Shown in pieces: positions 8,318 to 14,933 of a DNA stretch of 23,844 nt. Numbering within the stretch: the stretch's first letter is position 1; each line of letters opens with the position of its first letter. Source of the stretch: Bdellovibrionales bacterium (lineage in GTDB: Bacteria; Bdellovibrionota; Bdellovibrionia; Bdellovibrionales; UBA840); assembly GCA_020434605.1 (NCBI GenBank), contig JAGRAL010000061.1:1-23844 (forward strand). Direction: 5' to 3'. The position numbers and the translations under genes are program-made. The notes below the pieces were generated by a model. The model worked only from the letters and a program-made list of their open reading frames with translations, did no database searches and was not told the origin of the DNA.

Positions 8318-9337
8318 CTATGTGTTTTTTATCTCAGAGAGATCAATTTCTTTTCCCTCTTTCCAAAGATTTTCTAAACCGTATTCTTGGCGAACAAAAT
8401 CATAGAACAGATGTATGATTAGACTTCCGTAATCTAACAAAACCCAACGCCCTTCTCTAAGACCTTCAAGGGCAATGGGTAAAACGCCGTATTCGTCTTT
8501 GATTTCAGCCATCACCACCTCAGCAATTGAGCTGGCATGCTTAGAGCTGGTACCTGATGCTATCAACGTATATTCAGTCGGAGCTGACATACTACTTAAA
8601 TCAAATCCTCTAAGGCCAATCGCTTTTTTACTCCAAAGTTTTTTTGCGCAAAACATTGTGAACTCTTCATAGTTACGAATTTGCGAATCTAAAGGTTTGT
8701 ATAGTTGTTTTTCTTTAATAAAGTTTTCGACTTCAAACGTAAGATACTTTTCCACCCTAAGACCATTGCGTAATTTTTTACGGATTTCAGTTGCTGACAC
8801 ATCTACATCTTCAACGCGGACAAACTCGATGTGTCTTCCAGTTGTTAGTTGTACGTAATTTCTATCAAACAAAGCAACAAATGGCTGAATTCCTGATGGT
8901 ATGTCTTTTACCGAGAAGGGTAACTGCATACCAGGTCTTGATGTTACAATAATGTTACAAAGACTAAGGATCTCTTCAAAATCTTTCCAGGTATCAAACT
9001 CATAGAAAGCATCTGCTCCAACAATCAAGTGTAGCTCATCTGCTTTATAGTTTTCGGCATATAACTTTAGAGTGTCTACAGTGTAGCTGTTACCTTTTCT
9101 TTGTATTTCGATATCGTCGACCTGGGCAACATAGTCATAGGGTCTAAATCCTGTTTCCGCCATTTCAAGTCTTTGCTCAGGACTTGGTCCTTCTACTGGA
9201 TCTTTATTTGGATTTTGAAACGCAGGCACTACAAAAACTCGATCTAGAGATAATTTTTCTGCAACATTAACTACTGAATTAATATGGCCAAGATGTAGAG
9301 GGTTAAATGTACCTCCAAATATACCTATTTTATTCAT
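8318..9337 (-). CDS. nadD-rsfS: Fusion of nicotinate-nucleotide adenylyltransferase (NadD) and ribosome silencing factor (RsfS)
   Basis: One open frame of 339 residues joins two proteins that are separate in most bacteria. Residues 1 to about 200 are NadD, which adenylates nicotinate mononucleotide in NAD synthesis: IGIFGGTFNPLHLGH near the start and SATEIRKKL (usual form SSTxIR) near 185. From about 215 to 330 lies the Iojap/RsfS domain (EYTLIASGTSSKHASSIAEV, LLDYGSLIIHLFYDFVR, YGLENLW), which binds L14 and blocks subunit joining. ATG 9337 is preferred over a TTG at 9352: GGAGA precedes it by about 8 nt and it overlaps the obg stop as ATGAATAA. No stop or frame change interrupts the linker. 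Confidence 0.9.
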   Translation of the reverse strand: MNKIGIFGGTFNPLHLGHINSVVNVAEKLSLDRVFVVPAFQNPNKDPVEGPSPEQRLEMAETGFRPYDYVAQVDDIEIQRKGNSYTVDTLKLYAENYKADELHLIVGADAFYEFDTWKDFEEILSLCNIIVTSRPGMQLPFSVKDIPSGIQPFVALFDRNYVQLTTGRHIEFVRVEDVDVSATEIRKKLRNGLRVEKYLTFEVENFIKEKQLYKPLDSQIRNYEEFTMFCAKKLWSKKAIGLRGFDLSSMSAPTEYTLIASGTSSKHASSIAEVVMAEIKDEYGVLPIALEGLREGRWVLLDYGSLIIHLFYDFVRQEYGLENLWKEGKEIDLSEIKNT

Positions 9338-10364
9338 TATTGTTTTCTCCAAAAACTAAACCACCTGCTTTAAATATTAAGTCCTTAATCCCTTGTCCTG
9401 TGGCAGCTGAAACTGACATTGTTTTTATGCCTTCTTTATGAAAGCGGTTTTCAATTTCTTCTGCTTCACTTGCTTTCATTGTATCAACTTTATTTAATAC
9501 CACAATTTGTTTTCTCTCTCGTAAGCTAAAGAAGCCTTCTTTGCCGGTATTTAGACGATCGTGCTCCTCAAGCTCCGTATTTATATCCATATAATCTTGC
9601 AGGGGATCTCTTCCAGAAAAAACTGAGATATCGATAATATGTAAAAAACATTTCGTACGCTCAATATGACGTAAAAACTGAGTTCCCAAGCCCACTCCAT
9701 GACTAGCACCAGGTATGATTCCAGGTATATCTGCGACAACAAAGGTCTTCTCGTTTCCATATCTAACCACACCCAGATTTGGTGTTAGAGTAGTAAATGG
9801 ATAGTCTGCAATTTTGGGTTTTGCCGCAGAAATGGCGGAAATTAATGTTGATTTCCCTGCATTGGGATAACCTATTAAACCAACATCAGCGATCAGTTTT
9901 AGCTCTAAAGTGATTTGTAATTCTTCTTTTGGCTCTCCTGGCTGAGAGTGAGTGGGTGCCTGATTGGTTGAGGTTTTAAAAAATGCATTTCCTTTGCCAC
10001 CTCTTCCGCCTTTTAAGAATAGGACTTTTTGATCTTTCTCGCTTAGATCTAGTAAAATTTCACCCTTTTCGTCTTTAATAACTGTCCCTTGCGGAACCTC
10101 TAGCACTAAATCTTCGCCGTTAGCACCTGTACAATTCTGACTTTCACCGGGCTTACCATCTTCGGCATGATAAGAGCGTCTAAGGCTAATATCTAAAAGA
10201 GAGTTAATGCCTAGGTTTACTTTAAAGTATAGATCGCCACCTTTACCGCCATCACCGCCATCAGGCCCACCTCGAGCCATCAGTCTCGCTCGTAAAAACG
10301 AAACCGCACCCGGGCCGCCCTTGCCCGAAGAAACTGTAATTTTAGTTTGATCTATAAATTTCAT
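9330..10364 (-). CDS. obg: Obg GTPase (ribosome assembly)
   Basis: The 344-residue GTPase acts in 50S subunit assembly and stress control. It starts MKFIDQTKITVSSGKGG, with the glycine-rich Obg fold (ARGGPDGGDGGKGGDLYF). The G domain shows G1 GYPNAGKST, G3 DIPGI, G4 NKVD and G5 SAATGQG. ATG 10364 has an AAGG ribosome binding site, whereas an in-frame TTG at 10382 sits in the T-run of a terminator and is unlikely to be the start. No long C-terminal extension is present. It is separated from rpmA by that terminator, so expression from the rplU promoter would require read-through. Confidence 0.95.
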   Translation of the reverse strand: MKFIDQTKITVSSGKGGPGAVSFLRARLMARGGPDGGDGGKGGDLYFKVNLGINSLLDISLRRSYHAEDGKPGESQNCTGANGEDLVLEVPQGTVIKDEKGEILLDLSEKDQKVLFLKGGRGGKGNAFFKTSTNQAPTHSQPGEPKEELQITLELKLIADVGLIGYPNAGKSTLISAISAAKPKIADYPFTTLTPNLGVVRYGNEKTFVVADIPGIIPGASHGVGLGTQFLRHIERTKCFLHIIDISVFSGRDPLQDYMDINTELEEHDRLNTGKEGFFSLRERKQIVVLNKVDTMKASEAEEIENRFHKEGIKTMSVSAATGQGIKDLIFKAGGLVFGENNNE

Positions 10365-10380
10365 TTTTGCCTTAAAACTC

Positions 10381-10413
10381 AAAAAAAAAAGACGCTTACA
10401 ATTAGTAAACGCC
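10381..10413 (-). terminator. Strong intrinsic terminator between rpmA and obg
   Basis: On the minus strand GGCGTTTAC, a 5-nt loop and GTAAGCGTC form a 9-bp stem with two G-U pairs, followed by ten T residues (10390 down to 10381). It lies about 30 nt after the rpmA stop and 17 nt before the obg ATG. It should end or attenuate rplU-rpmA transcription and limit read-through into obg. Confidence 0.85.
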
Positions 10414-10442
10414 TTTATATAGAGTGAAAAAATTAAAACTAA

Positions 10443-10712
10443 TTAGTTAGCCGCAGCTACTGCTGGATATACGCTAACTTTTGAACGAAGTTTGTCGATT
10501 CTTTCAAACTTAACTTGGCCATCAATCAAAGAAAATATTGTATGGTCTCTGCCCATAGCTACGTTTTTACCTAAGTGAACTTTTGTTCCTCTTTGGCGAA
10601 TAATAATTGTACCCGTAGTTACGTTTTCACCACCAAATCTTTTTACACCTAAACGTTTACTCTGTGAATCTCTTCCGTTCTTGGTACTACCACCGGCTTT
10701 TTTCGATGCCAT
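10443..10712 (-). CDS. rpmA: 50S ribosomal protein L27
   Basis: The 89-residue protein is L27, whose N-terminus reaches the peptidyl transferase centre. The sequence MASKKAGGSTKNGRDS with KRLGVKRFGG and GTIIIRQRGTK is diagnostic. The start resembles mature L27, with no cleaved N-terminal extension of the Firmicutes type. It follows rplU by 25 nt in the classical rplU-rpmA-obg order. Confidence 0.97.
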   Translation of the reverse strand: MASKKAGGSTKNGRDSQSKRLGVKRFGGENVTTGTIIIRQRGTKVHLGKNVAMGRDHTIFSLIDGQVKFERIDKLRSKVSVYPAVAAAN

Positions 10713-10737
10713 GACTAACTCCTTTAACCCTTACGTC

Positions 10738-11250
10738 TTACTTCTTAGTTGTTTTCTTTTTCTTACTAACTTTTTTCTTAGCACTGCTTGTAGCTTTTTT
10801 CTTAGTAACTTTCTTACCAGCTTTAGCTACTTTTTTAACTGGCTTTTCAGCTGCAGGACTAGCTGTTTTTGCTAGTTTTCTTTGTGCCTTTTGCTCTTCA
10901 GTTTGAATGTTTGGCTTTTTGTCAGCTTTTACAGTCTTACCGTCAGAAGTGATGGCAGAAACAAAAACTTCAGTAAATGGTTGTCTGTGACCTTTTGTCT
11001 TACGGAAACCTTTTCTTCTTTTTTTCTTAAAAACCAAAATCTTTTTATCTAAACGTTGAGATAATACTAATCCTGTAACCACCGCTTTAGAAACTAAAGG
11101 GTTACCAACTTTAGAGTTTTCACCGCCCACAAATAGGACTTCACTGAATTCAACGTCTGAACCAGTATCTTGCGCCAATTTTTCAACGCGAATTACGTCG
11201 CCCGGTGCGACTTTATATTGTTTTCCACCTGTTTTGATGATGGCGTACAT
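10738..11250 (-). CDS. rplU: 50S ribosomal protein L21 with lysine-rich C-terminal tail
   Basis: The first ~103 residues are L21 (MYAIIKTGGKQYKVAPGD, KKRRKGFRKTKGHRQ), a 23S rRNA-binding protein. Normal L21 ends at about 103 residues. This one runs to 170 with an alanine- and lysine-rich tail resembling histone H1 or AlgP tails (for example VKKVAKAGKKVTKKK and a final SKKKKTTKK). The tail is in frame and its stop is 25 nt before rpmA, so it is not a run-on into the next gene. A strong GGAGGT ribosome binding site precedes ATG 11250. Confidence 0.95.
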   Translation of the reverse strand: MYAIIKTGGKQYKVAPGDVIRVEKLAQDTGSDVEFSEVLFVGGENSKVGNPLVSKAVVTGLVLSQRLDKKILVFKKKRRKGFRKTKGHRQPFTEVFVSAITSDGKTVKADKKPNIQTEEQKAQRKLAKTASPAAEKPVKKVAKAGKKVTKKKATSSAKKKVSKKKKTTKK

Positions 11251-11280
11251 GAATGACCTCCGACCAATTTATTGAAGGTT

Positions 11281-11311
11281 AGTATCTGCCATGGGGCATT
11301 AGCTAAGTCAA
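11281..11311 (-). promoter_or_regulatory. Likely promoter of rplU-rpmA
   Basis: On the minus strand TTGACT (11311-11306) and GATACT (11286-11281) are separated by 19 nt, with an A-rich stretch just upstream of the -35. Transcription would start near 11275, giving a leader of about 25 nt that contains GGAGGT. The spacer is longer than ideal, so the exact -10 may differ (CAGATA at 17 nt). Confidence 0.45.
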
Positions 11312-11340
11312 CTTTTAATGCTTTTTCACCTTTTGTCAGA

Positions 11341-11396
11341 CGGCTAAAAGCCGCTTCTATCCTGGGGTTCAAAGGAAATCCCCCTCTAAGGGGGGG
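11341..11396 (-). other. Two hairpins in the rng-rplU spacer
   Basis: The 324-nt gap between rng and rplU holds CGGCT-AAA-AGCCG (11341-11353) and a C5/G5 stem with a 5-nt loop (11380-11394), which also lies in a C/G-rich block to 11396. On the minus strand the second stem is followed by ATTTCCTTT, a poor U-tract. They may end the rng transcript, or form a structured leader if transcription starts further upstream. The rest of the gap (11409-11574) shows no gene, only AT-rich sequence with no convincing promoter. Confidence 0.4.
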
Positions 11397-11574
11397 CTTT
11401 ATAGCCAAGTTGAGGCTAGAATTTTAAGCAATCATAAACTTGTGGCAGCGACTACGTTTACTTAACTATCTGATATTACTTAATATACTTAAATCATAGC
11501 CTTCACCAGCTAATGCGGCGGCGGACGGAGCAGGCTGTGAATTATTTTCTCTAAAACAAGTGGCTTTCTTGCTT

Positions 11575-13125
11575 TTAGTGCTGGTGCTTAATGTCGTATT
11601 GCTCGATGTGGAAGTTGTGTTCGACAGTAAAAATGATGGTTCGATTTAGGCGCAACTCAATATATTCAAGCATAGAGTTTCCGCCCTCATATACCCAATC
11701 AGCAATTCGCGAATGACAATGAACGACTGTCGATCTGATTCCAGCTAGAACACCCTCGCGCTCAAGTTGTCTAAAAATTTCATTTGCGATGGTTGAGTCT
11801 TTTTTAATGTAGCCCTTACCCTCACAATAAGAGCACGGCTGACACAAGGATTTCACAAGACTGGCCTGGGTCCTTTTGCGGGTCATCTCTACAAGACCCA
11901 AACCTGACATCCCACTTACGTTTGTTCGAGCTTTATCTTTTTTAAGTTCCTCTAGTAAAGAGCTCATTACTTTTTCACGGTTTAGTTCTTTTTCCATATC
12001 AATAAGATCAAGAACAATTATACCGCCGCAATTACGGATTCTAAGTTGATGTGCAATTTCTTTTACGGCCTCAAGGTTTGTTTTCAAAATTGTATCTTCA
12101 AGATCGTTTTTTCCGACAAAACTTCCGGTGTTAACGTCGATGGCTACTAAGGCTTCTGCTTCATCAATAATAATATAGCCACCAGATTTAAGCCAAATCT
12201 TACGCCCCAGTGATCTTGAAATTTCGAGGTCAATTCCGTGTTGGTCAAAAATTGGCTCGGCCCCTTCATAAAGTTCGATCTTTGTTTTTAAGTGCGGTAA
12301 AAATTGTGTCACAAACTTTACAAGTTTTTTGTGCGTCTCTAAATCGTCCACTAAAATTTGCTGCACATCTTCGGTGGCCATGTCACGAAGTGCTTTTAGC
12401 TCCATATCCAGTTCTTCGCGGATGACTCCAACAGTTTTTCGTTTTTCTTGTGCCTTGTGAATTTCGCGGTAAACACGTACCAAGTAATCAATATCATTTT
12501 CGATATCTTCACGACTTGCATCTTCTGCTGCCGTCCTTACAATAATTCCGCCAACCTCAGGTTTACAAATATCAATGATTGCTTTTAGCCGCTCACGCTC
12601 TTGCTCATCCTCAATTTTTCGAGAAATACCTATGTGATTTACTGTTGGCATATAGACAACATGTCTGCCTGGAAGAGAAATATGCGTCGTGATTCTAGCG
12701 CCTTTTGTACCGAGAGGATCTTTAGCAACTTGGACTAAGAGAAGTTGTCCTTCTTTTAAAATATCTTGTATGGGAATTTTGTTGGCCTCTTGCTCATCTT
12801 CTGTTTGTGGAAAAATATTTTCTCCATCTGTTTCGGCCCACTCCATGTCTGGGTTTGAGCTTACTTCTAAGCGAACATCGCCAACATAGAGGAAGGCCGC
12901 TCTATCTAGACCAATGTCTACGAACGCCGCTTGCATACCTGGTAATATTCTGATGACTTTCCCCATAAAAATGGAGCCAACCAGACTTTTGTGCTCTCCT
13001 GATTTTTCAACTTTTAAATCGCGCAACTCTCCGCTCTCAACGTAAGCTACGCGAGTGTTGCTAGGACGAACATTTATCAAAATCTTTGATGACACTTCAC
13101 GACCTCTGACTAGTGTTGCCATCAT
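11575..13125 (-). CDS. rng: Ribonuclease G
   Basis: The 516-residue protein is of the RNase E/G family. These endonucleases process rRNA ends and start mRNA decay by cutting AU-rich single strands near 5'-monophosphates. It has an S1 domain (about 45-150) containing an acidic insertion (90-120), and the catalytic DNase-I-like region with Asp330 (ALVAIDVNTGSF) and Asp373 (IVLDLIDM). The zinc-link cysteines 428, 431 and 434 (CQPCSYC) are present. Length and lack of a long C-terminal scaffold fit RNase G rather than E. It is divergent from pilT and has two adjacent ATGs at its start without a good Shine-Dalgarno. Confidence 0.92.
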   Translation of the reverse strand: MMATLVRGREVSSKILINVRPSNTRVAYVESGELRDLKVEKSGEHKSLVGSIFMGKVIRILPGMQAAFVDIGLDRAAFLYVGDVRLEVSSNPDMEWAETDGENIFPQTEDEQEANKIPIQDILKEGQLLLVQVAKDPLGTKGARITTHISLPGRHVVYMPTVNHIGISRKIEDEQERERLKAIIDICKPEVGGIIVRTAAEDASREDIENDIDYLVRVYREIHKAQEKRKTVGVIREELDMELKALRDMATEDVQQILVDDLETHKKLVKFVTQFLPHLKTKIELYEGAEPIFDQHGIDLEISRSLGRKIWLKSGGYIIIDEAEALVAIDVNTGSFVGKNDLEDTILKTNLEAVKEIAHQLRIRNCGGIIVLDLIDMEKELNREKVMSSLLEELKKDKARTNVSGMSGLGLVEMTRKRTQASLVKSLCQPCSYCEGKGYIKKDSTIANEIFRQLEREGVLAGIRSTVVHCHSRIADWVYEGGNSMLEYIELRLNRTIIFTVEHNFHIEQYDIKHQH

Positions 13126-13160
13126 AATACATCAATAAGGTAAAGGGAAAGACATTTTCT

Positions 13161-13183
13161 CTCTGTTTCGCTTAAACACAGAG
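13161..13183. promoter_or_regulatory. Palindrome between divergent rng and pilT
   Basis: CTCTGTTT (13161-13168) is mirrored by AAACACAGAG (13174-13183) with two extra bases in the right arm and a 5-nt centre. It lies midway in the 90-nt gap between the two divergent start codons, a typical place for a shared operator, or it could form a hairpin in either 5' UTR. Confidence 0.35.
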
Positions 13184-13215
13184 CAGGTTTTGCCGATAAA
13201 TTATGTGGAGGCTAC

Positions 13216-14421
13216 ATGGCAAAACTGGATGATTTGTTTAGATTTATGAAGGCGCAAGGCGCATCAGACTTACACTTATCGAGTGGCTCGTCTCCTTATA
13301 TCCGTTTGCATGGAAACATGGTTCCAATGAACTACCGAGCGTTAACTGCTGAAGAATGCCAAGCCTTAATTTTTGAAATTTTATCTGAAAAGCAAAAGCA
13401 AATTTTTGTAAACAACTTAGAATTGGATTTGGCCTACACTCTGGAAGGCACTGGTCGTTTTCGTTGTAATATTTTCTTACAAAGAAAAGGCATGGGAGCC
13501 GTGTTTAGAATTATTCCAGAAGAAATAAAATCTTTAGAGCAGTTGCATATGCCACCTGTATTAAAAGATCTTTGTAAAGAGCATAAAGGTTTAATTGTTG
13601 TAACAGGCCCAACAGGTTCTGGTAAATCAACGACACTTGCCGCGATGATTGAATATATAAACCAAACTGAAAGCGCACACATTTTGACTGTTGAAGATCC
13701 GATCGAGTTTGTTTATGAAAACAAAAAGTCTTTGATCAATCAGAGAGAGGTCTCATCACATACCAAATCATTTTCGAATGCGCTAAAAGCTGCTTTAAGG
13801 GAAGATCCAGATATTATCTTAGTGGGTGAGATGAGAGACTTAGAAACCATTTCACTAGCAATGACTGCGGCCGAAACAGGTCACTTGGTATTTGGTACTT
13901 TACACACAAATAATGCGCATAAAACTGTAGATCGTATTATTGACGTATTTCCTGAAGCACAACAGGCGCAAATACGAGTAATGCTTTCTGAAAGTTTAAA
14001 AGCCGTTATTGCGCAGTCTTTACTACCTAATGCGACCGGCAATGGCCGCGTAGCAGTGAACGAAATCTTAATAAATAGTGTTGCCGTATCTAACTTGATT
14101 AGAGAGGGAAAAACATTTCAAATCCCATCAACAATGCAAACAAGCAAAGGTTCTGGAATGATGAACTTTGAAACCCATGTAAACCAATTAATTGGTGAGG
14201 GTCGATTAAGCAAAGATGATGGAATGGCATTCTTAGGCAAGGCACACACAAACAGTGCATCCTCTGGCGCACAAAGTAGTGGACCAGCTCCGCAGCCGCA
14301 GCAAAAAGCAACGCCGCCGCCAATTAGCAGTGGCACACAAAGTAATATTTCTTCAATTCCTGTAATGACTCCGACGAGTAGTGGAATTCCAGTTCCACCG
14401 CCGATGAAGAAAAAGGCTTAA
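13216..14421 (+). CDS. pilT: Type IV pilus retraction ATPase PilT
   Basis: The 401-residue hexameric ATPase depolymerises type IV pili at the inner membrane and so powers twitching and pilus retraction. It has the N-terminal PAS-like domain, Walker A GPTGSGKST (131-139), the Asp box TVEDPIEF, Walker B IILVGEMRD (200-208) and the His box GTLHTNNAHKT. Canonical PilT is about 345-350 residues. Here a Ser/Pro/Gln-rich tail (about 350-401, ending PPPMKKKA) is added. GGAGG precedes ATG 13216. The stop shares the palindromic TTAA with the convergent gene at 14418. In Bdellovibrio-type predators type IV pili take part in prey entry. Confidence 0.93.
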   Translation: MAKLDDLFRFMKAQGASDLHLSSGSSPYIRLHGNMVPMNYRALTAEECQALIFEILSEKQKQIFVNNLELDLAYTLEGTGRFRCNIFLQRKGMGAVFRIIPEEIKSLEQLHMPPVLKDLCKEHKGLIVVTGPTGSGKSTTLAAMIEYINQTESAHILTVEDPIEFVYENKKSLINQREVSSHTKSFSNALKAALREDPDIILVGEMRDLETISLAMTAAETGHLVFGTLHTNNAHKTVDRIIDVFPEAQQAQIRVMLSESLKAVIAQSLLPNATGNGRVAVNEILINSVAVSNLIREGKTFQIPSTMQTSKGSGMMNFETHVNQLIGEGRLSKDDGMAFLGKAHTNSASSGAQSSGPAPQPQQKATPPPISSGTQSNISSIPVMTPTSSGIPVPPPMKKKA

Positions 14422-14933
14422 ATTTCGCTGGCACTTAGCTCAAAAGTATCTATCTCTTCGCTAGTAGATAAATTGTAAATCAATATTGGTAGTGTTACCG
14501 ATCCTGAGGAGTTATTGAATCTTAACTGAATTGTGTCCCCGTCGTTTACAGTAATATAGGCATCTTTAGTCAAACAACCATACTGACCACCAGATATGTA
14601 TTCGCAGGAAGCTGGTGGCGGGTCTTCGATATAGTCATCATCTGCAGCAACATAAGAGCCACCGTTCACTTTATAATATAGAGTACCTCCACCCGCACTT
14701 CCATCATCCGACTGGTAGCCCCTTATTAGTATATCGACTGGGCGATTTACTCCGCTAATTGTAATCACGCTACTTTCTGAATAGTAATCACCTGGCCCTA
14801 ATTCTGTGGGACTAATTGCATCTGGTTCATAGTCGCAAGCAACTTGCGTTACACCTACAGGGTAACCATTATAAAAAGAGGTAATCTCATCAAAGGTTTT
14901 AATTCCGATAAACAGATCGTTAGTTTCTAACAC
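14418..14933 (-). CDS. Secreted-type Ig-like domain ORF overlapping the fibre gene, possible frameshifted extension
   Basis: This 171-codon ORF opens with GTG 14933 inside the last codons of the fibre gene (14-bp overlap, +1 frame). Its sequence looks like an extracellular beta-sandwich: ITISGVNRPVDILIRGYQS, YYKVNGGSY, ITVNDGDTIQLRFNNSSGS, the pattern of Ig-like repeats in surface adhesins. It has three cysteines but no signal peptide and no good Shine-Dalgarno, which is odd for such a domain. The frame is open upstream to a TAG just before 14960, so a shift at the T5 run at 14943-14947 would fuse it to the fibre. It may be an extension made by frameshifting, a gene broken by a frameshift or sequencing error, or a coupled cistron. 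Confidence 0.6.
   Translation of the reverse strand: MLETNDLFIGIKTFDEITSFYNGYPVGVTQVACDYEPDAISPTELGPGDYYSESSVITISGVNRPVDILIRGYQSDDGSAGGGTLYYKVNGGSYVAADDDYIEDPPPASCEYISGGQYGCLTKDAYITVNDGDTIQLRFNNSSGSVTLPILIYNLSTSEEIDTFELSASEI

Noticed and set aside
9338..9352. TTG start adding five residues to NadD-RsfS
   Set aside because: The TTG overlaps the GGAGA ribosome binding site of the better ATG at 9337, which also forms the usual overlapping stop-start with obg.
11193..11408. 71-codon minus-strand ORF across the rplU leader
   Set aside because: It runs into rplU out of frame, spans the predicted promoter and hairpins, and shows no protein-like pattern.
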